This document shows, in pieces, positions 36,562-46,918 of a stretch of 64,000 nt of DNA (position 1 is its first letter; each line of letters begins with the position of its first letter). Both the position numbers and the translations under genes were made by a program. The notes beneath the pieces were generated by a model. It saw only the letters and a program-made list of their open reading frames with translations. It searched no databases and was not told where the DNA came from. The stretch comes from JAMXLO01 sp963812505 (GTDB taxonomy: Bacteria; Pseudomonadota; Alphaproteobacteria; Acetobacterales; Acetobacteraceae), in NCBI GenBank assembly GCA_963812505.1, contig CAWEVM010000019.1, forward strand, positions 1 through 64,000, in the 5' to 3' direction.

Positions 36562-37693
36562 CTACATCCCAAGACGATGCGGCGCCGGGAAGATACCGAT
36601 GCGGTCAGCACGGAACGAACTGACCCATATCCGATGATCGACCTCGATCGCACCGGTGCCGGCACCCATCACGCCGTACACGCCGCTCTTCACCACCGTG
36701 GTCAGCTTCATCGTTGTCGGGTTCATGCCATCGATCTTGAACGGCACGTTGCAATTCACCGCGCTCGAACTCGAAGCAGTCAATCACCTGCTTCACCGAC
36801 GCATCCTGACCACCGACCAGTATCATGTGCCCGTCAGGCGACCAGCGCAGATTGTCGGTGAGGAAGCCAGTCGGCACCACGTCCCGCTTCGGCTTGCCGG
36901 TGCCGCGGCTGATGCGCGCAACTTCACGACCTGACCAGACGGCGACATAAACCTCGTGTCCGTCCGGCGACACGATTACACCGTTCGGCCCCGACAGGCC
37001 GCCACTGCCCGGCACCTCGGTCCAGCCCTTGCCCGGATGCCACTCATCGAGCGCACCGACCGGCTTGCCGTTCATCAGTTTGTCCATACGCTGCGCATCG
37101 GTCGGGTCCCACAGACTGGTGACGATGATGCCGCCGTCGGACAGCGAAGCCACGCCGTCGGGCCAGAAGCCCTTTGGAGCAACTACGCAGCCGGTCCAGG
37201 TGAAGCCAGGCTTGGCGCCGGACAGATCGACCGCGAACACTTCCACTGACTCGCGCCCGCCGTGATTGACGGCATACAGCGTCCGGTGCTGCCCGCCGCC
37301 TCGCGTCAGATCGAGGCCGTGTGGGCCGAACGTCTTCATGTCAGGCGCGCCAGGACAATCGGAATAACGTGTCTTGTCCGGGCGGATGGCGATGGCGTCT
37401 GGCTGCACCTGGGCGACGGTGTCATCGCGCGTATCAAATAGCTGCAGATAGCCTTGCTGACCGGCCGGGGCGAGGTCACTGCCGATCACCCAATGCGTGC
37501 CAGGCACAGGTGCGAAGTCCTCGACGTTGGGTGCGCCGCAGATGAACTTCACATCGCCAGCCGGTGCACAGTCGCTTGCCGTTGCCGCGACAGCGGGTCT
37601 CAGATGTGCCGACCAGATCGCGGCACCGATGGCAATACTTACTGCACCACGCACCGCCAACGTGCAGAGGCGCACGAAAATCACTTCTGGCAT
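36562..37693 (-). pseudogene. SMP-30/gluconolactonase-like secreted protein, frameshifted
   Basis: An exported beta-propeller protein. The start ATG at 37693 has GGGAGG upstream and is followed by a signal sequence (GAVSIAIGAAIWSAHLRPAV). Propeller motifs are FGPHGLDLTRGGG, WPDGVASLSDGG and SGPNGVIVSPDGHEVYVAVW. The main frame loses similarity after VKQVIDCFE near 36770; the family end (CNVPFKIDGMNPTTM to the stop at 36562) is in another frame. One base change would restore it. Confidence 0.75.
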
Positions 37694-37854
37694 TGGTTCC
37701 TCCCTTGTTCGACGGTCCGTGGAGCCGTACCGCAACCGAGGAACATGGATCGGCCAAGTCTCACGACACCCGGACCATTGTGCTTCGTGCAACAGGGCAG
37801 CTCGACCTAGCAATCCGCACAGCGCACGAATTTTCGTGAGCAGACGGGAAGGGC

Positions 37855-39144
37855 CTATGCCGGCTGTGCCGCCTCACGCAACGCCGCGCCGTACGCCTCA
37901 ATCGGCCTTCGCGTCATCGTCAGCGTGGCAACGGCGCCGATCAGCGCCAGCACGCCCGCCACGGCGAACGTGCCGTTGAAGCTGCCGGTAAGTCCCACGA
38001 CGTAGCCGGTGACGATCGGCCCCATCATGCCGAATGAGTTGCCGCCCAGCACGGTAATGCTGGTCACCTTGCCGATGTCGGCCGGATTGCGCACCAGATC
38101 GGTCACCAGTGCAAAGTTCAGCGCACTCCCGGCGGCGCCGGTCGAGCGCGCGACGGCCAGGATCAGCACGATCAGCCAGAGATCGTCGACGAAGGGGATC
38201 AGCAGAATGCTCGCCGCACTCACCAGCATCACCGCCAGCATCGACCGCCGCCGGCCGGTATGCACTGCATCGCGCGACAGCAGCCTGTCGCTGAGCATAC
38301 CCAGTGCCACGGCCACGACGGTGGCGGCACCAAACGGCACCGCGGTCAGCATTCCGGCATTCATGACCGACAGGCCCTTCGCGGTCTGCAGGTAATTCGG
38401 CAGCCACGTCAGCAGCATATAGCCGCCATAGACCTCGCAGCCCTGCGTCAGGAACAGTCCCCACACGCTGCGCAGCGTCAGCAGATGCCAGAGCGACGAA
38501 GCGGGCTCCGCGCGAGCCGATCTCAACTCGCCATCACGCTCGGCCAGAATCCTGTCGCGCTCGGCGCGAAGCAACCAACCCGCACGCTCCGGCCGGTCGA
38601 ATGCGAACAGCCACGCCGCGAGCCACACGAAGCCGATGCTGCCGGCCACGAAGAACCCCGCCCGCCAGCCCAGCCAGGCAACGATGGCCGATACCACCAC
38701 AGCGCCGATTGCCGGACCGGCAGCCGCGCCGGCGCCGAACACCGCATTGGCAAAACCGCGCTCGGAGGCCGGAAACCATTCGCGGATCACCCGATTGCAT
38801 GCGGGCCAACTCGTCGACTCGCCCATTCCCATCACGATGCGCGTGGCGGCCATGGAGATGAAACCGGTGGTGAACCCGGTCAGCACAGTCGCTGCCGACC
38901 AGATGCCGATCCCCGCGGCATTCACCACTTTCCCACCGAACCGATCGACCAGCAGGCCGACCGGGATCAGACACAGCAAGTACATCCACAGGAAGGACGA
39001 GAGCAGCCAGCCCATCTCGACCTTGGTCAGTCCGAATTCCCTGGCGATCGGCGTCACTGCGACCGACAGCGCGATGCGGTCCGTGTAGTTGATCAGCGTC
39101 AGCGTGAACAGAAATACGCAGATCCAAAGCCTGCGATGGTGCAT
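37855..39144 (-). CDS. MFS transporter (ACS/anion-cation symporter type)
   Basis: A 429-aa twelve-helix transporter. Motif A region is PVGLLVDRFGGKVVNAAG, and MGMGESTSWPACNRVIREWF matches the ACS-family (hexuronate, phthalate, allantoate type) helix 4 signature. It probably imports an organic acid anion with protons. Preceded by GGAGG. The neighbouring lactonase-like, VOC and cupin genes suggest a catabolic group. Confidence 0.88.
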   Translation of the reverse strand: MHHRRLWICVFLFTLTLINYTDRIALSVAVTPIAREFGLTKVEMGWLLSSFLWMYLLCLIPVGLLVDRFGGKVVNAAGIGIWSAATVLTGFTTGFISMAATRIVMGMGESTSWPACNRVIREWFPASERGFANAVFGAGAAAGPAIGAVVVSAIVAWLGWRAGFFVAGSIGFVWLAAWLFAFDRPERAGWLLRAERDRILAERDGELRSARAEPASSLWHLLTLRSVWGLFLTQGCEVYGGYMLLTWLPNYLQTAKGLSVMNAGMLTAVPFGAATVVAVALGMLSDRLLSRDAVHTGRRRSMLAVMLVSAASILLIPFVDDLWLIVLILAVARSTGAAGSALNFALVTDLVRNPADIGKVTSITVLGGNSFGMMGPIVTGYVVGLTGSFNGTFAVAGVLALIGAVATLTMTRRPIEAYGAALREAAQPA

Positions 39145-39228
39145 TTGCCGTTCCCTCCTCCGTCAGCTTGCGAGCAGGCGTGCGGAAGGGCAAGCTGCGT
39201 GTGACCGGCCAACTGGAGGAATACAGCC

Positions 39229-39804
39229 ATGGCAATCGCGGAAGCCGTCCAGGAAAAGCCCGCACTACTCGGCGAACTGCCGCAGCGTCTGCACCATCAC
39301 GCCTATGTCGTGCGCGATCAGGAAGTGAACCGTCAGTTCTTCGAGGACCTGCTGGGCATCCCTCTCGTCGCCACCTGGTGCGAGAAGCACCACAACGGCT
39401 GGCTGGGTCGCGATGTCGCGATGTGCCACACCTTCTTCAGCATGGCAGATGGCGGCGCGCTCGCGTTCTTCGCGTTCGGCGACCCGGAGGTCTACAAGCT
39501 GGTGATCGCGGAAAAGCCCCCCGTGGTCGGCAGCTTCGACCACGTGGCGTTCAAAGTGTCGGACCGCACATATGACGAGATCATCGCGCGGCTACAGCGC
39601 GCCGGCGAGCCATTTCGCGAGAACGACCATGGATACTGCAAGTCGGTCTACGCAACGTCACCCGATGGTCTGATCGTCGAATTCACCGTCGATCCGCCGG
39701 GTGTCGAGCAGATCGATGCGATCCGCCGCGCCGATGCGCATTCCGAGTTGGCACGTTGGATGGCAGGCGATCACCGTACCAACAACGATCTGCGCCCACG
39801 TTGA
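39229..39804 (+). CDS. VOC-family dioxygenase/glyoxalase-like protein
   Basis: A 191-aa protein with two beta-alpha-beta-beta-beta modules. Likely metal ligands are His in RLHHHAYVVRD, His in GSFDHVAFKVSD and Glu in GLIVEFTVDPPG, the H-H-E triad of extradiol dioxygenases and glyoxalases. Diverges from the MFS gene with about 85 bp between, so both may be under one regulator. Confidence 0.82.
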   Translation: MAIAEAVQEKPALLGELPQRLHHHAYVVRDQEVNRQFFEDLLGIPLVATWCEKHHNGWLGRDVAMCHTFFSMADGGALAFFAFGDPEVYKLVIAEKPPVVGSFDHVAFKVSDRTYDEIIARLQRAGEPFRENDHGYCKSVYATSPDGLIVEFTVDPPGVEQIDAIRRADAHSELARWMAGDHRTNNDLRPR

Positions 39805-39837
39805 CATAGCGCGACCACCACCGACGAGGGAGAAGCC

Positions 39838-40138
39838 GTGACAACGTATTGCGATCCGGACCATCGGGTATGGTCACCGGTCCTTGTACGCGGCTCGCCA
39901 ATGGAGACATGTCCGGTATTCGACGGTCACGCTACCAGATCGGCGCTGTTCCGTATGGCGGCCGGTTGTCAGCATGCGCGTTGAACAAGACGGAACGCCG
40001 GCACGCACTGTTGCGGCTGGTGGCGTGTACTTTGTCACCCCTGGCGAGGATCACGTAGAAACTGCGGAAATCGAAACTGTGGTACTCGTGACGCAGCCAG
40101 AAGGTCCAAGCCGGCGTCAGCCGACGGCCGTGAGCTGA
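39838..40138 (+). pseudogene. Small cupin-like gene, frameshifted
   Basis: Starts at GTG 39838 with GAGGGAGAA upstream and reads through HRVWSPVLVRGSPM to ALFRMAAG, then stops. Another frame resumes near 39972 with MRVEQDGTPARTVAAGGVYF and ends at 40138. The joined product is a single small cupin barrel of about 100 aa. A frameshift near 39970 breaks it. Confidence 0.6.
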
Positions 40139-40160
40139 TCTGCGATCGGGAGATAAAAAC

Positions 40161-40658
40161 CTACCCGCGCCAGATCTGCACCAGCGGCCCTTCCGCGCCG
40201 GACACCGGATCGGCCGCCGGCAACTTCACCGCCGCGATGTTGCGCACCACCTCGTCGTGCTCGGCCGGATTGCCGCGGCGAAGATCGCGCCGGGCAGTGT
40301 TGTCCGGATAGGCGCCGACGATCAGCAGATCTGCGGTCTTACCCTCGTTGCAGTGGCCGACACCCGCCGGCACCACCACGACATCGCCGGCACTGACCTC
40401 CAGCACCTGGCCCGCAGGGCCACCGAAACGCACCTTCGCCGAACCGCTCGCCACGCCCAGCACCTCGTGCGCGTCGCTATGGAAATGGTGGAACGGATGC
40501 ACCGCATCGCGCCACGCCGCGGGCCAACGGTTGGCGGTGAACAGCCGCTCGATCGCCGCCGGATCGGCCGGCACCGCCTGTCGGTATACCAGCAGCGGCA
40601 GCTTTGAGTTGGGGATCGCGCCATCGTCGGCGAATGTGAAGGTCTGAGGTTCGGTCAT
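40161..40658 (-). CDS. YjlB-like cupin
   Basis: A 165-aa cupin. The metal-site half-barrel reads FHHFHSDAHEVLGVASGSAK and the second motif is VVVPAGVGHCNEG, as in YjlB-family proteins of unknown activity. I chose the ATG at 40658; a longer frame to 40709 has no support. Convergent with the broken cupin before it. Confidence 0.8.
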   Translation of the reverse strand: MTEPQTFTFADDGAIPNSKLPLLVYRQAVPADPAAIERLFTANRWPAAWRDAVHPFHHFHSDAHEVLGVASGSAKVRFGGPAGQVLEVSAGDVVVVPAGVGHCNEGKTADLLIVGAYPDNTARRDLRRGNPAEHDEVVRNIAAVKLPAADPVSGAEGPLVQIWRG

Positions 40659-40730
40659 CTGAACTTCTCCGCTGCTTTGGCATCCGCGCCGGTCAGGATG
40701 GCGGCGCAACAGTATGGCTAAGTATTAACG

Positions 40731-41771
40731 TCATGATGAGGCGCCCTCAACCGCATCCTCCGCCTCGTCCTCCTCGCCGTACCCGACCAGCCGCAGCGCA
40801 CGTCCCTTGATACCGCGGGTGCCGGCGGCATGGATCAGCGCCTCCTCCCGACCATGCGTCACCCAGACCTCCGGCGCGCCCACCTCATCCAGCGTGGCGT
40901 TCAGCTCGTCCCAATCGGCATGATCGGAGATCACCAGCGGCAGTTCCACGCCGCGTGATTTGGCGCGCTGCCGCACCCGCATCCAGCCTGACGCCATCGC
41001 CACCACCGGGTCCGCCAGCCGCCGCGCCCACCGGTCGGTGACCGCAGCAGGAGGCGCCAGCACGATCGTTCCCACCAATTCACCCCTTGCCGCCGCCGTC
41101 GCAGGCCGCAGATCGCCGAGGGCCACGCCGCATGCCTCGTATGCCTGGCACATTACGGACAGCGCGCCGTGCAGCCAGATCGGTCGATCCCAACCCGCCT
41201 GTCGCAGCAGCGCAATCAGGCGCTGGCACTTGCCCAGAGCGTAACAGCCCACGACGTGGGTCCGATCCGGAAACAGAGCCACACTGTTCAGAAGCCTGCC
41301 GATCTCCTGCTCGGGCGGTGGATGGCGGAACACCGGCAGCGCGAAGGTCGCCTCGGTGACGAACACGTCGCACGGCTCCGGCACGAATCCCGCGCAGGTC
41401 GGATCGGCAGTGCGCTTGTAGTCGCCACTGACCACCGCCCGCGTGCCCTGGTAATCCATCGCCACCTGGGCACTGCCCAGCACATGGCCCGCGGGCTGGA
41501 GCCACAGGCTCACGTCGCCGACGCATAGCCTCTCGCCCCAGCCCAACGCCTGCTGTGTCTCGCCTGCCCGGTCGTCACCCAGACGGGCGCGCATCAACGC
41601 CAGGGTGTCCGCGCTGCCGAGCACCGCCCTGTGGCCTGGGCGCGCGTGATCGGAGTGCGCGTGGGTGATCACAGCACGGTCCACCGGCTGCAGCGGATCG
41701 ATGTAGAAGCCGCCAGGCTCGCAGTAGAGGCCCTGCGGCAGTGTCTTCAGCCAGGTCGAGACATGCGGCAT
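40731..41771 (-). CDS. Ligase-associated DNA exonuclease (metallo-beta-lactamase fold)
   Basis: A 346-aa metallo-beta-lactamase/beta-CASP nuclease. The zinc motif is in AVITHAHSDHARPGH; VVSGDYKRTADPTCAGFV and VFVTEATFALPVF carry further family residues, and VISDHADWDEL is the beta-CASP His. In many proteobacteria this gene is followed by an ATP-dependent DNA ligase, an Lhr-type helicase and PdeM. Helicase and PdeM lie 2 kb away, but no ligase is present in the window. Confidence 0.88.
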   Translation of the reverse strand: MPHVSTWLKTLPQGLYCEPGGFYIDPLQPVDRAVITHAHSDHARPGHRAVLGSADTLALMRARLGDDRAGETQQALGWGERLCVGDVSLWLQPAGHVLGSAQVAMDYQGTRAVVSGDYKRTADPTCAGFVPEPCDVFVTEATFALPVFRHPPPEQEIGRLLNSVALFPDRTHVVGCYALGKCQRLIALLRQAGWDRPIWLHGALSVMCQAYEACGVALGDLRPATAAARGELVGTIVLAPPAAVTDRWARRLADPVVAMASGWMRVRQRAKSRGVELPLVISDHADWDELNATLDEVGAPEVWVTHGREEALIHAAGTRGIKGRALRLVGYGEEDEAEDAVEGASS

Positions 41772-41821
41772 TCCCGCAAGGTGGCCTCGTCAGCCACCTA
41801 TTGCCAGACCGCTCCGCAGCC

Positions 41822-43624
41822 TCAGCTCGCCAGTGCCAGCTCCTCCACCACAATGTAGGGAACCGTGCCGGCGACGGCGATCTCCAGCATTGGCACCCCG
41901 CCCACTGTCGGCAGGCGCAGCACGGCATTGCCATCCGTCCAGCGCCTGAGCGCGATCCCGACCCGCTCCGCGGCCCACCATCCGCTGACAAGCGACGGAT
42001 GATCGAGCGGAATGTCACACAGCTCGTCCCCACCGCGCACCACGAGACGCGCGACCTGGACACCAAGACGGCGGCGATCCTCCAGCCATGGACGCGCATC
42101 GCACGGAGCGGCCGCGTGCGAAACGAGGCGCACCTCGCTCGCTCCGCGTGGCAGCATGAAGACATACCGATTAGAATCGGTGGTCACTGGCTTGATTACC
42201 CGGTCCCCCGTGAGAAGCCGCAGCTCCGGGTCGCTTGTGGTCTGCGGGCTCGCCGGCCTGCGACCGAGTTCTGCGGCGCGTTCAGCCAGGCGCTGCCAGA
42301 CAGGGCGGATGGACGCCTCATCCGTCGCGAACGGTTCGCAGGAATTCGCTTCGCGCATTGCATTGTCCGCATCGTCGGTGAGATCGGGATAGAGAGGGCC
42401 AGGCTGATCGGAATTGGCGAAGAAGCCTCGGTTGCCGGTGTCCAGATAGCTCTCCGCCGGCAGGCCTTCGGCCAGCATGATGGCATGCCTCTCCAGCTCC
42501 ACATGGTGGTAGACGACAGAGCTCCGATCGCTGTCCTGCCTGATCGTCGCGCCATTGATCAGTTGCCGCGCGCAGATCAGCTTTCCGTCTGTCAGGATGG
42601 CGTGATCCGGCGAGACCAGCAGGTCGCGATGCGGCACATTGTCGGCGAACGCGCTCCGCTCGATGCGGATCGGCGCGACCAAACGCGGCTGCGGATGTGC
42701 CGCAAGGTTCACCCGCCTATGGCCGATCCATATAACCGGGACGGGCGCACGTTCGCCGCCGCGAAGAGTGATCACCCGATCGCCCGGCCTGAGGGTTTCG
42801 ACCGCAACTTCGCCATCGATGGCCTCGACCATGGTGCCCTGTGCATAGCAGACCATCAGCACTGTCCCGCCGCTGCCATCGTCGGCAAGCGCTAAGGCGC
42901 CAGGATTGTTAATATGGGCGATGGTGAAGACCGCGACGTTACCTGAGTCGATGGTCAGGGTTGTGCCGTTGTAATGAGTGGTTAACTGAGTCGAAAATGG
43001 CAGCGAGCCGATATCGATCTCGTTGGCACCGCCAAAGCCCGCAATCGTTGCGTTCAGCGCGCTGCCAACATTGTCGAGCACAAGCGTATCTGAACCGGCG
43101 TCGGTGAAGCTGATCACGTTGGCCGCCGCATTGGCGCCTGTGACGTTGCCGCCGACTTCGAGCGTCCCGGCCAAGGAGATCGCGTAGTCGCCGCTACCCG
43201 AGACAGAGCCCGCGAACAGCTCGCCACCATCGACATCGATCGTGCCACCACTGTCAATGATGCCGCTGCCGATGTCGAAAACGCCCTCGGTCATCGCGGT
43301 CGAACTGGCATCCAGGGTGAAGTTGCCGAAGACGCTCCCCGTGGCCCCGGCACCGACATCGAATATGCTGTTCGTAAGATTCGCGTTGCCTATGACCGAC
43401 AAGGAACCGTCGTCGATCAGGCGTATCGGTCCCGAGGCGCTTCCCACGTGGAGGGTCTTTATCTGGTAAGGACGCTCAGCCGCGGTGATGACCACCGAAT
43501 ATGTGCCGGCCGCATTGATCACGACATCGTTGGTATTGGTAGGGACGCCGTTGCTCCAGTTCGAGGCATCCTTCCAGAAGTTCGATGTCCCTGACGCGGC
43601 GCCGACCCAGCTATTGGTCGCCAT
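41822..43624 (-). CDS. Hint-domain surface/secreted protein
   Basis: About 600 aa. The N-terminal half (residues 1-290) is Gly/Asn/Asp/Thr-rich beta-solenoid (WVGAASGTSNFWKDASNWSN and repeats of GTIDVDGG type), typical of autotransporter-like passenger domains. At about residue 300 a Hint domain begins (CYAQGTMVEAIDGEVAVETL; GDRVITLRGG; LLVSPDHAILTDGKLICARQ), the self-processing fold of inteins and hedgehog proteins. Cys at the Hint start is the expected nucleophile. No secretion signal is evident. It sits between the exonuclease and Lhr genes. Confidence 0.85.
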   Translation of the reverse strand: MATNSWVGAASGTSNFWKDASNWSNGVPTNTNDVVINAAGTYSVVITAAERPYQIKTLHVGSASGPIRLIDDGSLSVIGNANLTNSIFDVGAGATGSVFGNFTLDASSTAMTEGVFDIGSGIIDSGGTIDVDGGELFAGSVSGSGDYAISLAGTLEVGGNVTGANAAANVISFTDAGSDTLVLDNVGSALNATIAGFGGANEIDIGSLPFSTQLTTHYNGTTLTIDSGNVAVFTIAHINNPGALALADDGSGGTVLMVCYAQGTMVEAIDGEVAVETLRPGDRVITLRGGERAPVPVIWIGHRRVNLAAHPQPRLVAPIRIERSAFADNVPHRDLLVSPDHAILTDGKLICARQLINGATIRQDSDRSSVVYHHVELERHAIMLAEGLPAESYLDTGNRGFFANSDQPGPLYPDLTDDADNAMREANSCEPFATDEASIRPVWQRLAERAAELGRRPASPQTTSDPELRLLTGDRVIKPVTTDSNRYVFMLPRGASEVRLVSHAAAPCDARPWLEDRRRLGVQVARLVVRGGDELCDIPLDHPSLVSGWWAAERVGIALRRWTDGNAVLRLPTVGGVPMLEIAVAGTVPYIVVEELALAS

Positions 43625-43757
43625 GCTCTCTCCCCGCCGCGCGTGCAGACGCGGCCGATGGTCCACTTCGGTCCGCGGACAGTCGCTTCGCTCGGTTAAC
43701 AGTCCATGAATGCACCCCCGGCTTCCCGCCGGATGCGAGACCACATAGAACGCCAGA

Positions 43758-46221
43758 ATGGCCAGAACATTGCCGGAACCCTTTGCCGCGTGGTTCGCGC
43801 GTCAGGGCTGGACCCCGCGACAGCATCAGCTCGCGATGCTGGACGCCGCGCGCACCGCGGATAGCGTCTTACTGATCGCGCCCACCGGCGGCGGCAAGAC
43901 GTTGGCAGGATTTCTGCCCACTCTGGTGGCACTGAGCGAGGCGCCGTGCGCCGGCATTCACACGTTGTACGTCAGCCCACTGAAGGCGTTGGCCAACGAC
44001 ATCGCGCGCAATCTGACCCGCCCGGTCGAGGAAATGCGGCTTCCGGTGTCGATCGAAACGCGCACCGGCGACACGCCAGCCAACCGCCGCGCGCGCCAAC
44101 GGGTCGCGCCGCCGAACATCCTGCTGACCACGCCGGAAAGTCTGGCGGTGCTGCTGTCGTCGGCGGATGCGCCGTCAGTCTTCGCCGGGCTCGCCTGCGT
44201 CGTGATCGACGAGGTGCACGCACTGGCGGGCACCAAGCGCGGTGACCAACTGGCCCTGTGCGTCGCGCGGCTGATGACGCTGGCGCCGGCATGCCGTCGT
44301 ATCGGACTTTCGGCCACAGTAGCGCACCCCGACGCGATCCGCGCCTATGTCGGCGCCGAGAGAGTAATCGAACAGCCCGACGGTACGCCGCCGGAGCTCG
44401 TGATGATGCTGCCCGAGGGGGAGCTGTCCTGGTCCGGTCACATGGGCCTGGAGACAGCACCTGGGGTGATGGCACGTATCCGCTCCGCCCGCATGACGAT
44501 CGTGTTCGTCAACACGCGCGCGCAGGCCGAGCTGATGTTCCAGGCGCTGTGGAGGCTGAACGAGCCGACACTGCCGATCGCGCTGCACCACGGCTCGCTG
44601 GAGGTGGAGCAGCGCCGGCGCGTCGAGGCGGCGATGGCGTCTGGCAAGCTCCGTGCCGTTGTGGCGACGTCGTCGCTGGATCTCGGGATCGACTGGGCCG
44701 GCGTCGATCAGGTGATTCAGATCGGTGCGCCAAAGGGCGTGGCGCGCCTGTTGCAGCGCGTGGGGCGCGCCAATCACCGGATGGACGAGGCATCGCGCGC
44801 CGTCCTTGTGCCGGCCAATCGGTTCGAGGTGCTGGAATGCGAGGCCGCCATGCTTGGCGTGTCCGCGCGCGAACTCGACGGCGACCCGCCACGGCCAGGT
44901 GGGCTCGATGTGCTGGCACAGCATCTGCTTGGCCTCGCCTGTTCCGCACCTTTCCGCCCGGATGACGCCTATGCCGAGGTGCGGCGCGCGGCGCCATATG
45001 CGGCCCTGTCGCGCAAGGACTTCGACGACGTGCTCGCGTACGTGGAGAATGGTGGTTACGCGCTCGCCGCCTACGAGCGTTGGCGCAAACTGTTCCGCGA
45101 CAGCGAAGGCCGCGTGCATGTGCGCTCCGAGCGTATCGCGCGACAGCACCGCATGAACATCGGCACCATTGTCGAGGCACCGCTGATCAAGGTGCGTCTG
45201 GTCGGCAAGAAGCGCCAAGGCCCTGTACTCGGCGAGGTGGAAGAGAATTTCGTCAATCTCCTGCGTCCGGGCGACACGTTCATGTTCGCCGGACGCCTGC
45301 TGCGTTTCCTTCGGCTGCACGAGAACATGGTGGAATGCGCGGATGGCGGCACCGGCGAGCCTATGGTACCGGCCTATGAAGGCGGCAGGCTCCCGCTCAC
45401 CACCAACCTCGCCAACCGTGTGCGCGGCCTGCTGCACGACCCGTCGAGCTGGAGGTTGTTTCCTGACGGCGTGCAGCATTGGCTGAAGCTGCAGAAGGCA
45501 CGGTCGCGGCTGCCGGGACGCAATGATCTGCTGGTGGAGACGTTCCAACGCGGCGATCGATGGTACCTGGTGGCCTACTGCTTCGAGGGCCGCAATGCGC
45601 ATCAGACGCTGGGGATGCTGCTGACCAGGCGCATGGAGCGTGCGGGTTACGCGCCGCTTGGGTTCGTCGCGACGGACTATGTGCTGGGTGTGTGGTCGGC
45701 GGAGCAGCCGCGCGACGTGGCGAAGCTGTTCGATCAGGACATGCTGGGCGACGACCTGGAGGCGTGGCTGGCGGAAAGCTCCATGCTGCGGCGGACGTTT
45801 CGCAACGTCGCGGTCATTGCCGGGCTCATCGAGCGGCACCATCCAGGTGCGGAGAAGACGCGGAAGCAGGTGACGGTGAATTCGGACCTGATCTACGACG
45901 TGCTGCGGCGGCACCAACCGGACCACATCCTGCTGCGTGCCACGCGTGCCGATGCGGCCGGCGGTCTCACCGATCTGTCGCGCATCGCGGGGATGCTAAC
46001 GCGGGTGAAAGGAAGGATCGTGCACATGGTGCTGTCACGTGTGTCGCCGCTGGCGGTGCCGGTGCTGCTGGAGATCGGCCGGGAGAGCGTACCGGTCGGA
46101 CGCGGACGAGGAGAGGCTGTTGGCGGAGGCCGAGGCGATCATCGCGGAGGCGACAGGCGAGAAGGAGCGTCTTCGCCCCCTCCCCTTGCGGGAGGAGGTC
46201 AGGGGGTCGCAGTCCACATGA
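43758..46221 (+). CDS. Ligase-associated Lhr-type helicase (frameshift near C-terminus)
   Basis: An SF2 DNA helicase of about 820 aa: Walker A APTGGGKT, motif II VVIDEVHALAG, motif III GLSATVA, motif V/VI TSSLDLGIDWAG and QRVGRANHR, then the Lhr core with winged helix. Near 46090 the long frame turns into a Gly/Arg-rich sequence, while another frame carries the expected end (DEERLLAEAEAIIAEA) and stops at 46221. One missing base would explain it. As read, the frame runs straight into pdeM, predicting a 1045-aa fusion. The helicase acts with the nearby exonuclease in DNA repair. Confidence 0.85.
46173..46206. repeat. Short copy of the GC-rich palindromic repeat
   Basis: cgccccctccccttgcggga followed by ggaggtcaggggg, closely related to the second unit of the repeat at 12260-12357. 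It lies within the last codons of lhr, just before pdeM. Confidence 0.6.
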
Positions 46222-46895
46222 CCGCCGCTCCGATCCACCTCGCCGGAGAGCGGCTGATGCTGGACCCGGCCGGCGCCCTGCACTGGCCTGCCGTCAGTCT
46301 GCTGGCGGTCTCGGACCTGCACCTCGAGAAAGGCTCCTCCTACGCCCGGCACGGCCAGTTCCTGCCACCCTGGGACACCCACACCACACTGGATCGCCTC
46401 ACCTTGCTGCTCCGCCGCTACCGCCCGCGCCTGGTGGTGGCTCTCGGCGACAGCTTCCACGATATTGACGGCTCCAATCGCCTCCCCCCCAGCGAGCTCT
46501 CGCGCCTCCGCGCCATGACTGAGACGCATCGTTTCATCTGGATTCAGGGCAACCACGATTACTCACCGCCGCACGGCGTCGGGGGCGAATGGGTCGAAGA
46601 GTTCACCACCGCGAGCCTGGTCTTCCGCCACCAGGCGAGGTCAGACGCACAGGCCGAGATCTCCGGCCACCACCACCCCAAAGCGGCGGTACCCGCGCGC
46701 GGCGGCAGCGTGAGCCGCCCTTGCTTCGTCAGCGATGCCCGCCGCCTGATGATGCCGGCATTCGGAGCCTACACGGGCGGCCTCGACATCCGCGATCCCG
46801 CAATCGCGCGGCTGTTCCCCCGCGGCGGCCGCGCGTTCCTGCTGGGCAAGGAACGTCTGTTCAGCTTCACGCTGGCGACGTTGCGTTCCGGCTGA
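46218..46895 (+). CDS. pdeM: Ligase-associated endonuclease PdeM (metallophosphoesterase)
   Basis: A 225-aa calcineurin-like phosphoesterase: VSDLHLEKGSS (metal ligands), VALGDSFHD, WIQGNHDYSP and SGHHHPKA. This is the PdeM family, part of the ligase-associated DNA damage response set. The ATG at 46218 overlaps the restored lhr stop (ATGA), the expected coupling. Because of the lhr frameshift it is also in frame with the helicase. Confidence 0.85.
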   Translation: MTAAPIHLAGERLMLDPAGALHWPAVSLLAVSDLHLEKGSSYARHGQFLPPWDTHTTLDRLTLLLRRYRPRLVVALGDSFHDIDGSNRLPPSELSRLRAMTETHRFIWIQGNHDYSPPHGVGGEWVEEFTTASLVFRHQARSDAQAEISGHHHPKAAVPARGGSVSRPCFVSDARRLMMPAFGAYTGGLDIRDPAIARLFPRGGRAFLLGKERLFSFTLATLRSG

Positions 46896-46918
46896 CCTGG
46901 CCGCAGGCTGGCGACGAA

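Noticed and set aside
44175..45926. 583-codon minus-strand frame
   Set aside because: Antisense shadow of the Lhr helicase, caused by high GC codon bias.
43758..46895. Natural Lhr-PdeM fusion as an evolved gene
   Set aside because: The normal lhr end and the ATGA overlap are still present in the neighbouring frame, so a recent single-base change is the simpler reading; kept as a finding only.
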